From Cesiribacter sp. SM1 (lineage in GTDB: Bacteria > Bacteroidota > Bacteroidia > Cytophagales > Cyclobacteriaceae), in assembly GCF_020178975.1 (NCBI RefSeq), contig NZ_JAHXBU010000047.1, forward strand, positions 1-64,000: DNA of 64,000 bases, given 5' to 3'. Positions 8,100 through 16,990 of the stretch are shown here, one piece after another. A program made the translations under genes and the position numbers. Within the stretch, counting starts at the first letter, position 1. Every line of letters begins with the position of its first letter. The notes under the pieces are model-generated. The model did not search any database. It had not been told where the DNA came from and saw only the letters and a program-made list of their open reading frames with translations.

Positions 8100-9956
8100 T
8101 TACTTCACCAGCATATCGGTGCTGCGACGTATAAAGTCGGTGAGGGCAGCGCCCTGCAGCATATCCTGGCTTAAAAGGGCCAGATCGTAGGCCTGGCGGG
8201 CCAGTGCTTTCTGCTTTTCAGCATCGGTTTCGCCGGCAAGCTTGTTAATGAGCGGGTGGTTGGCATTTACCGTCAGCTGGTAGTTATCCGGCATCTGGCC
8301 AAAGCCCATGCCCTGCATCATGCTCATGTCTTTCATGCGGCGCATAAACTCTGGCATGGTAAGGGTTACGGGCAGCTCGTCGGGGGCCATTGGGCTTACC
8401 TGTACGGTTTTGCTCTTGTCGCCAACGGTTTCTTCAAACACGGTTTTTACCTTTTCTTCCTGCTCCTTGCTTAATACGCTCTCCAGCTTTTCGTCTTTTT
8501 CGATCAGCTTGTCGATGGTATCGGCATCTACGCGCTTAAGGCTGGTTTTATCAAGCTTGCGCTCCAGCAGGTTTACAAAGTGGCTGTCGAGCGGAGAGCC
8601 CAGCTCCAGCACATCGTAGCTGCGGCGTTTGGCCGATTGCACGTAAGCATCCTGCTGGCCGGGGTGGGTGGTGTAGAGCCACACCTGCTGCTCACTTTTG
8701 TCTACCTGGTTGGCTTTAACATGCTCGGGGTACTCGGCCAGGGTAAAGTATTTGCCTTCGGTATTTTTGAGCAGGGCAAAGTCTTTGGCACGATCGTAAA
8801 ACTTATCGTCGGTAATCATGCCGTATTTCACGAACAGGCCAATATCATCCCACTTTTTCTCGTAGGCTTCGCGGTCTTTCTTATAGAGCTCCTGCAGCTT
8901 GTCGGCCACTTTTTTAGTAATGTGGCTATTGATTTTCTTTACGTTGCTGTCGCTTTGCAAAAAGCTGCGGCTTACGTTCAGGGGTATATCCGGTGAATCG
9001 ATCACACCATGCAGCAGCTGCAAAAATTCTGGCACTACATCTTTTACCTCATCGGTAATAAACACTTGGCGGCTGTAGAGCTGAATTTTATTTTTCTGCA
9101 GCTCCAGCTCGTTCTTCAGCTTGGGGAAGTACAGAACGCCGGTAAGGTTAAAGGGGTAGTCTACATTCAGGTGGATCCAGAAGAGCGGATCCGGCGCAAA
9201 AGGATAAAGCTCTTTGTAAAAGTTCTGGTAGTCTTCATCCTTTAGCTCGCTGGGCTGCTTGGTCCAAAGTGGCTTGGTTTCGTTGATCTGCTCCGGCTTA
9301 GGGGCTTCTTCACCCTCTTTTTCGGCTTTTTCGCCGCTATCAAAGTATACCGGGATGGGCAGGAACTTGCCATATTTCTCCAGTATGCTGCGCAGGCGAT
9401 AAGTTTCGAGGAACTCCTCGCTGTCTTTGTTTACGTGCAGCACCACATCGGTACCACGTTCCGCTTTTTCGGCAGTACTGATTTCAAACTCGGTGTTACC
9501 CGTGCACTCCCAGCGGGCTGCTTCTGCACCCTCTTTATAAGAGCGGGTGATGATATCTACCTTATCGGCCACCATAAAGGAGGAGTAGAAGCCAAGACCA
9601 AAGCGGCCAATGATGTTTTTGGCATCGCCCTCTTCCTTGTATTTCTCAATAAACTCAGTGGCGCCGCTAAAGGCGATCTGGTTTATGTATTTCTTGATCT
9701 CCTCGGCCGTCATGCCTATGCCATTATCGCTAACGGTAATGGTTTTTGCTGCTTTGTCAAGCTTTACTGTCACCTTCAGCTCTCCGGCTTCACCGGTATA
9801 CTCTCCTAACTGCGAGAGCTTTTGTAGCTTTTGGCAGGCATCTACGCCGTTGCTTACCAGCTCACGTAAAAAGATCTCGTGATCGGAGTACAAGAACTTT
9901 TTGATGATTGGAAAAATGTTCTCGGTATGGATGGAAATTGTACCTTTTTCCTGCAT
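8100..9956 (-). CDS. htpG: Molecular chaperone HtpG (bacterial Hsp90)
   Basis: A full-length 618-residue Hsp90 homologue. The N-terminal GHKL ATPase domain shows ELVSNGVDACQK (Bergerat motif 1), SDNGIGMTAEEI (motif 2) and GRFGLGFYSSFMV (ATP lid/glycine box). The middle domain carries the VSRSFLQSD region with the catalytic-loop arginine, and the C-terminal dimerisation domain ends without an MEEVD tail, as expected for bacteria. HtpG is a cytosolic dimer that remodels client proteins with DnaK, whose gene also lies in this window. A palindromic element about 80 bases upstream (10033-10047) is shared with the dnaK promoter region, which suggests common heat-shock control. It is monocistronic, with its own terminator. 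Confidence 0.97.
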   Translation of the reverse strand: MQEKGTISIHTENIFPIIKKFLYSDHEIFLRELVSNGVDACQKLQKLSQLGEYTGEAGELKVTVKLDKAAKTITVSDNGIGMTAEEIKKYINQIAFSGATEFIEKYKEEGDAKNIIGRFGLGFYSSFMVADKVDIITRSYKEGAEAARWECTGNTEFEISTAEKAERGTDVVLHVNKDSEEFLETYRLRSILEKYGKFLPIPVYFDSGEKAEKEGEEAPKPEQINETKPLWTKQPSELKDEDYQNFYKELYPFAPDPLFWIHLNVDYPFNLTGVLYFPKLKNELELQKNKIQLYSRQVFITDEVKDVVPEFLQLLHGVIDSPDIPLNVSRSFLQSDSNVKKINSHITKKVADKLQELYKKDREAYEKKWDDIGLFVKYGMITDDKFYDRAKDFALLKNTEGKYFTLAEYPEHVKANQVDKSEQQVWLYTTHPGQQDAYVQSAKRRSYDVLELGSPLDSHFVNLLERKLDKTSLKRVDADTIDKLIEKDEKLESVLSKEQEEKVKTVFEETVGDKSKTVQVSPMAPDELPVTLTMPEFMRRMKDMSMMQGMGFGQMPDNYQLTVNANHPLINKLAGETDAEKQKALARQAYDLALLSQDMLQGAALTDFIRRSTDMLVK

Positions 9957-10032
9957 AGCCTAATATAGTTTGATTTGTTGTTCTGCCAGCTCTATTTCAA
10001 AAACTGTTCCATTACAGGTAATTCCGCTAAAA

Positions 10033-10047
10033 ATGACACTTTGGCAG
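10033..10047 (-). promoter_or_regulatory. Candidate heat-shock operator upstream of htpG
   Basis: On the minus strand the site reads CTGCCA-AAG-TGTCAT, 77-91 bases ahead of the htpG ATG. The dnaK upstream region has CTGTCA-TGT-TGGCAG at 97-111 bases ahead of its ATG. The shared form CTGYCA-N3-TGNCA is palindromic. No CIRCE element is present at either gene. Confidence 0.5.
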
Positions 10048-10133
10048 AGGTGTAACATATGGGCCGTTTCTGCATTTTTTTTACGCTGTCAATAGTATTA
10101 TTTCGCTTACTACTTGAATTGGTTAAAAGCATA

Positions 10134-12755
10134 ATGATCAGCAAAATAATCAGCTTTCTTTCTTGGGTTTCAGAACAGGGTATTCGGCCGGAATACTCAA
10201 TGGGCAAATCCAAGTACATAAAGCTGGTGAATCAGCTAAGCGTGCTTGTTGCAGTAATTGTACTGCTGGTTAACTTTATTCCATACCCCGCTGTACCCCC
10301 GCTTCTGCGCTCAGTTATGTTGCTAACGCCGGTTATTATGGCGTCAACGATTCTGATTAACCGATTGGGGTACCCTAAGCTGGCTAAAGTTATCTTTTAT
10401 CTTGAGCTTAATGCCTACTGCCTAACCCTTACTTTGTTTGTAGGATCGGCCAGTGGCGCCCATATGTTTTTTATTCCGGTTATTTTTGGCTCTGCCCTGG
10501 TGTTTGATATGCGCAGGAGGTGGCAGCGAATGCTTGTACTGTTGGTGCCACTTTTAACCATTTCAGTGCTTTGGCTAACAGGAGACAGGCTGGTAATCAT
10601 AGCTGCGGAGAATGCAGAAGTTATCAGGCAGGCGTATGTTATTAATTATATTGTTACAATTCTTATCTCTTTTTTACTTGCCTTTCTTTATTTCCGCATT
10701 ACTAACCAGCAGCAAAGGCAGTTGTCTGATGCCATACAGCAGCTTGAAGATCTGAATGTTGCCTTAAAAGAAAAGGAACGCAGCCTGGAGAGTAACCTGC
10801 AGTATTCCGACCTGCTGCTGGAAAACCTGAAGGCCAGCAAAGACTATTTCAAATCTGTAATTCAGAATGCCTCCGATATTATTTGTGTTACCGGTAGTAA
10901 AGGCTTTGTTAAATACCTGACACCCTCCTTTTACAGGCTGACCGGTTATTTGCAGGAAGATATCCGCAGCATGATGATTTTTGACTTTGTGCACCCTGAC
11001 GACCTGGCGGAATGTCAGGAACGTTTCTTTAGGCGGGTAAAGGATGGTGGTATGGGACAAACGTTCATGTTTCGTTTTCGTAAGGCCAACGGAGATTACA
11101 TATACCTGCAAGCCAACGGAAGCAATTTGCTGGGTAACCAGGCTGTAAATGGCATAGTGATTACCGCCCGGGATATTACTGAAAGGGTGCATTACGAGCA
11201 GGAGCTAATCCGCAAGGAAAATAACATCCGCAGTATTCTTGACAACAACCCTACCGCTATCTGGATGGTAGACAGTGACTTTAAGCTGCTAGATTACAAT
11301 AAGGCATTCATTAACCTGCTTGGCATGCTCCACGGCATAGTGCCCTACCGGGGCATGAACCTGATGCAATCTGTGCCTGAAAAGGAGCAACAGGTCTGGC
11401 TGACACGTGTAGGGGTTGCAGGAGCGGGAAAGATGGAAGAATACCTGGACAACCGCTACATAGCAGGCAGGGAATACACCTTCCGCGTGTGGGTGCACCC
11501 TATCATGAAAGATGGGGAGGCAGACCGCTTCACTGTATTTGCTGAAGACATTACCATTCAGAAGCAGGCAGAGCTGGCCCTGATAGATGCCAAGGAAAAG
11601 GCAGAGGAAGCCACTCGTATTAAAACGCAGTTCCTTAGCACCATGAGCCACGAGATCCGTACGCCCATGAACGCTGTTATTGGCATGACACACGTGCTGA
11701 TGCATGAGAACCCACGCCCCGACCAGGAAGAGAACCTGCGCATACTGCGTTTTTCTGCCGAAAACCTGCTGGCACTCATTAACGATGTACTTGATTTCAA
11801 TAAAATAGAAGCTGGTAAAGTGGTGTTTGAGAATACACCTTTTGATTTGCCGCAACTGGTTTCTGATCTGAAAAACTCCATGCAGGCCACTGCACGCGAT
11901 AAGGGCTTGTTACTGGAGGTTTTACATGATGCCGAATTGCCTAAAGTAGTTTTGGGTGATCCGGTGCGCCTGTCGCAGGTATTAGCAAACCTGCTTAGCA
12001 ATGCTGTTAAGTTTACCTCACAGGGTAGTGTGCGTATACAAACCAGCCTCCTGAAAGAAGAGGCCGGTAAGTGCCACATTGCTTTTAAGGTAGAAGATAC
12101 CGGCATTGGCATAGCAGCAGAGAAGCAAAACCTGATCTTTGAAAGTTTTGCCCAGGCCGAGGCCGACACCACCCGTCGTTTTGGCGGAACCGGCCTTGGG
12201 CTTGCCATTACCAAACGCCTGCTTGAGCTGCAGGGTAGCCACATTACCGTAGAGAGTACCCCCGGAGAGGGATCAGTATTTTCGTTTGTACTCCCGTTTG
12301 AGAAACTCTCCCAAACTACCGTTCCTATGCACACTATTCCTATTGAGCCCGAAGACAACCTAGAAAATGTTCGGATACTGTTGGTAGAAGACAATCCGCT
12401 GAACCGATTTGTGGCAGAGAAATTCCTGATTCGCTGGGGCATGCAGCTCGATATGGCAGAAACAGGTGCCGAAGCGCTTGAGCTACTGCAAAAGCACAGC
12501 TATAAGCTGGTGCTGATGGACCTGCAGTTGCCTGATATTGATGGTTTTGAAGTGGTGGAACGCTTACGGGCTTCGGAATTTAGCAATGCCCGCATTCCGG
12601 TTGTGGCCATGTCGGCCTCGGTAGAGCCGCACGTACAGGCACAGGCTTTTGCCTCGGGCATGCAGGATTTTGTAGTAAAACCCTTTAATCCGGAAGAGCT
12701 GAAGCAGAAGATTTATTCCTTTATTGGTGCCGGCCTGGCGCAGGTAGGCAGCTGA
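10134..12755 (+). CDS. Membrane hybrid histidine kinase (TM-PAS-PAS-HisKA-HATPase-REC)
   Basis: The ATG at 10134 gives MISKIISFLSWVSEQG and 873 residues; an earlier in-frame ATG at 10059 adds a hydrophobic stretch that does not match the related GAF protein at 30514, so I reject it. After a short FLSWVSEQGIRPE motif come about six membrane segments (residues ~30-190), a coiled linker, and two PAS domains (~230-350 and ~360-470). HisKA follows (His506 in MSHEIRTPMNAV), then HATPase_c (NLLSNAVKFTS, DTGIGI, FGGTGLGLAI) and a C-terminal receiver (LLVEDNPLNR, Asp796 in LVLMDLQLPDIDG, Lys in VVKPFNPEE). This is the ArcB-like layout without an Hpt domain; phosphotransfer beyond the receiver must use another protein. 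The signal is unknown. Confidence 0.92.
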   Translation: MISKIISFLSWVSEQGIRPEYSMGKSKYIKLVNQLSVLVAVIVLLVNFIPYPAVPPLLRSVMLLTPVIMASTILINRLGYPKLAKVIFYLELNAYCLTLTLFVGSASGAHMFFIPVIFGSALVFDMRRRWQRMLVLLVPLLTISVLWLTGDRLVIIAAENAEVIRQAYVINYIVTILISFLLAFLYFRITNQQQRQLSDAIQQLEDLNVALKEKERSLESNLQYSDLLLENLKASKDYFKSVIQNASDIICVTGSKGFVKYLTPSFYRLTGYLQEDIRSMMIFDFVHPDDLAECQERFFRRVKDGGMGQTFMFRFRKANGDYIYLQANGSNLLGNQAVNGIVITARDITERVHYEQELIRKENNIRSILDNNPTAIWMVDSDFKLLDYNKAFINLLGMLHGIVPYRGMNLMQSVPEKEQQVWLTRVGVAGAGKMEEYLDNRYIAGREYTFRVWVHPIMKDGEADRFTVFAEDITIQKQAELALIDAKEKAEEATRIKTQFLSTMSHEIRTPMNAVIGMTHVLMHENPRPDQEENLRILRFSAENLLALINDVLDFNKIEAGKVVFENTPFDLPQLVSDLKNSMQATARDKGLLLEVLHDAELPKVVLGDPVRLSQVLANLLSNAVKFTSQGSVRIQTSLLKEEAGKCHIAFKVEDTGIGIAAEKQNLIFESFAQAEADTTRRFGGTGLGLAITKRLLELQGSHITVESTPGEGSVFSFVLPFEKLSQTTVPMHTIPIEPEDNLENVRILLVEDNPLNRFVAEKFLIRWGMQLDMAETGAEALELLQKHSYKLVLMDLQLPDIDGFEVVERLRASEFSNARIPVVAMSASVEPHVQAQAFASGMQDFVVKPFNPEELKQKIYSFIGAGLAQVGS

Positions 12756-12781
12756 TAAACATTATTTTCAGAATAAAATAC

Positions 12782-12816
12782 AAAGCGGGTAGCCTGGGGC
12801 TGCCCGCTTTTTTTCT
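12782..12816 (+). terminator. Rho-independent terminator of the hybrid kinase
   Basis: GCGGGTAGCC and GGCTGCCCGC form a 10-bp stem (one T-G pair), loop TGG, followed by eight T. It lies 26 bases past the stop codon. Confidence 0.9.
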
Positions 12817-12928
12817 GTAGCGCTGTGTATTTGGGGCTCGCGCTAAGAGAAACAGTTTCCTGGCTATGGTGAGGAAGGGGCTTAGCGAGAGAAAGAGCAG
12901 TCAGCGTATAAAGTGAACTGACAAATAT

Positions 12929-13684
12929 TTATTCATTAGCGGGTAATTCAAGCTCCTGCTGCAGGAGAAGCGAGGCGCTGGCAGAGGCCAGCACCAGCTG
13001 CATATTAGCATCCAGGCTTGGGTCTATCCACACCCGGCCATTATTGATGACTTCTACTGCGGCAAGTGGTTTGCCTTCCTGGCGAAACTCATACCCAATA
13101 ATATCGGTGCCCCAGGTTTCGGCTCCCTGTAGCTTACGCACAGGCAACACTTCAATATTTTGCTGCTGTTCATTGGTGAGCAAACCTGCATAGCGGCCGT
13201 TTTTCCTGGTATCATCGCGGTTCATGAGCATCAGGTGCCAGGTTTCCTGCCGGCTGTTGCTGTAGAGCGATGCTGCAAACAAATCTTTGGTTTGCACTGT
13301 AAAAGAGGCAAGCTCCTGCAGGGCCGGACTGGTGTTTCCGCCCAGGAAGCGGCCAATGGGCAAATCAGCACCCCTGATGTGATTAACGGCATCTACGGTA
13401 TAGGCGCCGCGATTGTTATCGAAAAGGGTAAAGCTGTACTTGTCTCTTGCATCCTGCAGTTTGGCAAGGAACACATCCAGCTCATAGCTCCTGGTCCAGC
13501 CACGCTTTACCTTTTCGGATTCGTAGTGGCCAAAACTGATCTTTTGGTTAATGAGCAGGCCCTGGCGGCCCGATACCTGCATAGGAGTGCTTTGCTCGGT
13601 GAGCTGCTGATCTACCAGCATTTGTGGTGTGGTGCAGGCTGCCAGCCCAAACACCAGTGCCAGAACAAAAAATGTACGTTTCAT
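12929..13684 (-). CDS. Lipoprotein of unknown function
   Basis: A 251-residue protein with a type II signal peptide: MKRTFFVLALVFGLAAC, lipobox GLAAC, lipidated Cys17. The mature part has mixed alpha/beta character and no motif I recognise. It is probably anchored in the cell envelope. The nearest upstream gene on either side is more than 300 bases away, so it seems to be transcribed on its own. Confidence 0.8.
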   Translation of the reverse strand: MKRTFFVLALVFGLAACTTPQMLVDQQLTEQSTPMQVSGRQGLLINQKISFGHYESEKVKRGWTRSYELDVFLAKLQDARDKYSFTLFDNNRGAYTVDAVNHIRGADLPIGRFLGGNTSPALQELASFTVQTKDLFAASLYSNSRQETWHLMLMNRDDTRKNGRYAGLLTNEQQQNIEVLPVRKLQGAETWGTDIIGYEFRQEGKPLAAVEVINNGRVWIDPSLDANMQLVLASASASLLLQQELELPANE

Positions 13685-14061
13685 GGGTAAAAAAGAATAG
13701 AAAAAAACAGGCGCTTTAGTTTAAGAGGTGACTAGCTTAAACCCTGGGCCTGTACAGCAAACAATAAGCAACTTCTGTGCCACTGGATATATGAAAGGTA
13801 CAACTGAACCAGATTTATTTCGCAGCGGCAAAAGGGCTTTATTTGTATCAGTAAATCTTTCAATCATCAGCAGCAGCTCCCTTTCTGTATATAATGCTGG
13901 ATTTCAGCTAAAAAGCATGAACAATAACTTGCAGCTGTTCAAGATGTTGTTGTACTTATAGGTAAGCGGCTGATGCGCATCTGTAGTTGTTTTTTTATTC
14001 TTTCTGATCTACTCCTCCTGGGAAAAAAGAATTTAAACATCACTAATAAAGGAGGCTTATC
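13685..14061. other. Intergenic region, no supported gene
   Basis: The 377 bases contain one open frame on the plus strand (13728-13961, 77 codons), but its product has no recognisable features, no ribosome-binding site and biased composition, so I do not call it. The right end leads into the stub of a lost gene at 14062. The region probably marks a deletion. Confidence 0.5.
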
Positions 14062-14094
14062 ATGATTTTAGTTGTAGGCGCTACCGGAGCTTAG
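14062..14094 (+). pseudogene. Ten-codon stub of an NmrA/SDR-type NAD(P)-binding protein
   Basis: A strong Shine-Dalgarno sequence (AAAGGAGG, 14048-14055) precedes an ATG that encodes MILVVGATGA and then TAG. This is exactly the first beta strand and glycine-rich turn of NmrA-like atypical short-chain dehydrogenases (normally xILVVGATGxxG). Nothing of the remaining ~280 residues is left: 11 bases later the 3' end of the convergent HD-like gene begins. A deletion seems to have removed the body of the gene and left its translation start. Confidence 0.6.
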
Positions 14095-14105
14095 TGAAGG
14101 TGTGA

Positions 14106-14747
14106 TTAAGCTAGTAGTGACTGAAGCTCCCTTTCTATATTTTGCTTTGCAGCATGCTCGTACATATCCTGAAACTGCTGTGTTTTATAAATGGTGGGCA
14201 GGGCTAAAAAATGCTGCAGTACTTTTTTCCGGCCTTTCCTGTAGAGGAAGTAGGGCACAAGGCTATACTCCTTGCGTATCTGCCGGGTATAGGTAAGATA
14301 GTTTTCCCAGTCATTACCCAAAATGGATAAATCAAAGTCCAGCAGCAGCCTGGTGTCCGGATCAGGAGAATCTGTATGAGCTTTGGTGGCCAGGATCTGC
14401 TGGCAGATGTGCTCTTGCTGATGTACAGACAGCCCCAGCCGCTGCATGCGTGCTACGGCTAATTCAGCACTCTTTTCCTCATTGTCCTTGCGCAGTGGGC
14501 TGTAAACAATGTCGTGGTAAAAAATGGCAAAGTTTAGCGAGTCAATATCCTGAACAGAAGCTTTATGGGTATTAGCAAGCTTGATAAGTGAATTTAGGTG
14601 CTGCAGCGTGTGGTAGTAACGCCCTTTAGAGGAGTAGGCCTGTTCTATTTCCTGCCACAGCTGCTCTGCCAGGTCCTGATGCCGGGTGTAGTGGCTGGCT
14701 AGTTTAAGCCAGGATTCTTTCAGGGGTATGTTTTCTGCTGTTTCCAT
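14106..14747 (-). CDS. HD-superfamily-like metal-dependent phosphohydrolase
   Basis: A 213-residue all-alpha protein of the group often annotated as predicted HD-superfamily hydrolase. Metal-ligand candidates are YHTLQHL (residues ~45-51), FYHDIVY (HD pair, ~76-82), EEKSAELA (~92) and LLDFDLSILG (~140). The natural substrate of this family is not known. The start codon lies 13 bases downstream of the stop codon of the amidase gene on the same strand, so the two are probably co-transcribed. The gene's 3' end abuts the stub of a deleted gene. Confidence 0.75.
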   Translation of the reverse strand: METAENIPLKESWLKLASHYTRHQDLAEQLWQEIEQAYSSKGRYYHTLQHLNSLIKLANTHKASVQDIDSLNFAIFYHDIVYSPLRKDNEEKSAELAVARMQRLGLSVHQQEHICQQILATKAHTDSPDPDTRLLLDFDLSILGNDWENYLTYTRQIRKEYSLVPYFLYRKGRKKVLQHFLALPTIYKTQQFQDMYEHAAKQNIERELQSLLA

Positions 14748-14760
14748 GCCAGCACTGCCG

Positions 14761-15858
14761 CTAGCGGGCTATGTAATCACTGATCATGCCGTCGGCAATC
14801 CAGTTTGCCAGGGCCTGGCGATTGTCGGCCAGCACAAAACGGCGCTGGTCGAGGTCGTTTTTGATATTGCCTAATTCTATGAACACAGCAGGCGGATGGC
14901 TGTACTTGATCACATAAAGGCTGCTGCGGGTAGATACGTTGCCGTAGTAGTTACGGTTAGGCTGGTGGTGGTTGTACTTATCGGTAAAGGTCTGGTGAAT
15001 TGTTTCGGCCAGGCGTTTGCCGTGGGGGCTGTTCTCGTGATGGTAAAAGAATACATCAATATTCTGGCCCTTGCTGCGGCTGTCGACGTGAACAGCCAGC
15101 ATACGCTGGTAAGCACCTTTGTGCTTCAGGTATAAGGCATTTACAGCATTGGTGCGTTGCCTTAGCCGCTCCTTCTGGCTGAGGGGAATAATATCTCTGG
15201 GATAGCAAACCTCATCCTTGTCCGAGGGCAGCAGGCTTTCGTCACGGATTCCGTCGTCCTCGTCCTGAACGATCATATACACCGTTGCCCCATGCTCCAT
15301 CAGGCGGCGTGCCAGGCGAATGGTTACATCGTAGGCGTACTCATCTTCACTGAGTTCGTAAGGGCCGTATTTGCCGATAGCTCCGGGATCGGGACCGCCA
15401 TGGCCGGCCGTAAGGTAGTAAACGGCTCCTTTCAACTGCTGGTCTCTTACCTCCAGGCGGCTGTATTTTTTGCCAAAGAGGGGTACATCCAGTACTGCCA
15501 GTTCTGCTTTGGGCGCGGGCGCTGGTGCTTTTTCGGGTGCTGCTGCCACTGGTTTAGTTTCTGCAGCAGCAGCAGCGGTAGAGGCTAAAAGTGTTTCAGG
15601 TGCGGCTGCGGCAGGCGGCAGGAGGTAGGTTCTGCCTGTGTAGAGGCTGTTATCTTTGCCAATATTGGCTGCGTTTAGCTCCAGGAAGGCCTGAAAATAC
15701 CTGGCGGGATCAAGGCCGTTTTTACGTAGCAGCAAAAAAATGCCATCGCCGCTTTCGGCCACCACTTTTTTAGGCCCGTCCTGAGCCAGCAAAGAAGTGT
15801 GTACCAGCAGCATAAAAAAAAATAAGCAGCACGTTCGGGCAGCAGTTAACACCATCAT
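14761..15858 (-). CDS. N-acetylmuramoyl-L-alanine amidase (Amidase_3) with LysM-like N terminus
   Basis: The start at 15858 gives MMVLTAARTCCLFFFMLL, a signal peptide ending in LLA; 365 residues. Residues ~30-85 resemble a LysM-type module (GDGIFLLLRKNGLDPARY and GRTYLLPP). An Ala/Pro-rich linker follows (~85-130), then the Amidase_3 domain: zinc ligands expected at His in TAGHGG, Glu in SEDEYAYD and His in LAVHVDSR, with the catalytic Glu in FIELGNIKN. The enzyme cleaves the amide bond between muramic acid and L-alanine in the periplasm and serves cell separation or wall turnover. The Ala/Pro linker is long for the family. Confidence 0.88.
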   Translation of the reverse strand: MMVLTAARTCCLFFFMLLVHTSLLAQDGPKKVVAESGDGIFLLLRKNGLDPARYFQAFLELNAANIGKDNSLYTGRTYLLPPAAAAPETLLASTAAAAAETKPVAAAPEKAPAPAPKAELAVLDVPLFGKKYSRLEVRDQQLKGAVYYLTAGHGGPDPGAIGKYGPYELSEDEYAYDVTIRLARRLMEHGATVYMIVQDEDDGIRDESLLPSDKDEVCYPRDIIPLSQKERLRQRTNAVNALYLKHKGAYQRMLAVHVDSRSKGQNIDVFFYHHENSPHGKRLAETIHQTFTDKYNHHQPNRNYYGNVSTRSSLYVIKYSHPPAVFIELGNIKNDLDQRRFVLADNRQALANWIADGMISDYIAR

Positions 15859-16027
15859 CACAGAATCAGCCTTTGCGATAGTACAAACAGAATTATAGAA
15901 TACGAAGATAAGCGATCCGACCCTTTGCACCAACCCATCAGTCTAAAGGTTTGAAAATTTCAATATTAAATTGACGCAGGATTGTTGGCAGAAGGGGCTG
16001 TTGCCTCAGAAAATGCCTCTAGCTTGC

Positions 16028-16402
16028 TTATTTTGAGCTTAGCTTTTCAAAATATTTTTTTAACAGGGTGTTGAAAAAAAACAGCAGCCAAAAAGCCGCG
16101 AGCGAAACCAGCCATGTTGTAGCGGCGCCCGGGTCAATGTTAAAAGGCCGGGGAGTAGTTTCGCTGCTGAAGGTGTAGCCCTGGTCAAGCATAAAGCTCA
16201 TCAGCAGCACAGGCACAGCTGTAAGGGTATAGGCCAGCACAAACCAGGCAAGCAGCCGTATGTTCAGGAGCGGAGCCTTTGCCTGCTTCCGGGCTTCGGC
16301 AATCTTGTTCACCCTGTTCATAATGGCCAGTTCCAGCTCAGGCGATGCTTCCGGAGTACCGCCTCTTTTTAATATTTCTTTCAGGTGTTTATCTGCTTGC
16401 AT
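16028..16402 (-). CDS. Small two-helix membrane protein, putative anti-sigma partner
   Basis: The 124-residue protein begins with a soluble part of about 45 residues (KHLKEILKRGGTPEASPELELAIMNRV), typical of small anti-sigma-like proteins coded next to Bacteroidota ECF factors, followed by two membrane helices (about residues 48-70 and 95-113). It starts 6 bases after the stop codon of the ECF sigma gene, so the two are co-transcribed. I do not see a clear zinc-binding anti-sigma domain (no HxxxCxxC), so the role is inferred from position and topology alone. Confidence 0.7.
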   Translation of the reverse strand: MQADKHLKEILKRGGTPEASPELELAIMNRVNKIAEARKQAKAPLLNIRLLAWFVLAYTLTAVPVLLMSFMLDQGYTFSSETTPRPFNIDPGAATTWLVSLAAFWLLFFFNTLLKKYFEKLSSK

Positions 16403-16408
16403 GGCTAA

Positions 16409-16984
16409 TCAGATTAGGGAGTGAACATCTTTTTTCAGGATTTGCTGCAGGCTTGCGAGCAGTTTTTTGCGGCCCCGGTGCAGCAGCACTTTAATGTTGG
16501 AGGCCGAGTAATGGGTTAGGGCCTCCACCTCGCTCACAGAAAATTCCTGGAGGTAGAAAAGGGTGATACAAACCCGCTCATCTTCGTTTAGGGCAAGCAT
16601 GGCCTGCTGAATAAACTTTTTTTGCTCAGAGAGCATATAGCTGGCCAGCTGGCCGTCGAGCTGGGGTGATAGCGCCTCCTCGTGCAGTTGCTCTTCAATT
16701 GTAACCAGGGGCAGTTTTTTCTTTTTGCCCTTGTTAATGGCGGTGGTGAGCACAATCCGGTAAAGCCAGGTAGAAAATTTAGCATCACCCTTAAAAGTAC
16801 TGAGCTTCAGGTAGGCTTTTACAAAAGCATCCTGTACGGCTTCTTCGGCATCCTCATGGTTGAGCAGAATGTTGTAGGCCAGGGTGAGCGACAAATCTTT
16901 ATAGCGGCTCACAATGCTGCTATAGGCAGCAACTTCGCCAGCCAGTACCTTCCGGATCTGTATGTTGATGTCGGGCTCACTCAT
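16409..16984 (-). CDS. ECF-family RNA polymerase sigma factor
   Basis: With the ATG at 16984 the protein has 191 residues (a TTG five codons upstream is the alternative). Region 2 is clear: SIVSRYKDLSLTLAYNIL, then the HEDAEEAVQDAFVKAY helix and FSTWLYRIVLTTAIN. Region 4 carries LNEDERVCITLFYLQEFS and the recognition helix ALTHYSASNIKVLLHRGRKKL. It directs RNA polymerase to a small set of promoters. A candidate promoter with TTGTAACC and TGTCAAA lies directly ahead of it and is mirrored for the divergent gene at 17102, which points to autoregulation. The putative membrane partner follows 6 bases downstream. Confidence 0.93.
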   Translation of the reverse strand: MSEPDINIQIRKVLAGEVAAYSSIVSRYKDLSLTLAYNILLNHEDAEEAVQDAFVKAYLKLSTFKGDAKFSTWLYRIVLTTAINKGKKKKLPLVTIEEQLHEEALSPQLDGQLASYMLSEQKKFIQQAMLALNEDERVCITLFYLQEFSVSEVEALTHYSASNIKVLLHRGRKKLLASLQQILKKDVHSLI

Positions 16985-16990
16985 TACTGC

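Noticed and set aside
13728-13961. 77-codon open frame on the plus strand
   Set aside because: No ribosome-binding site, signal or motif; Ser/Leu-rich composition without coding character.
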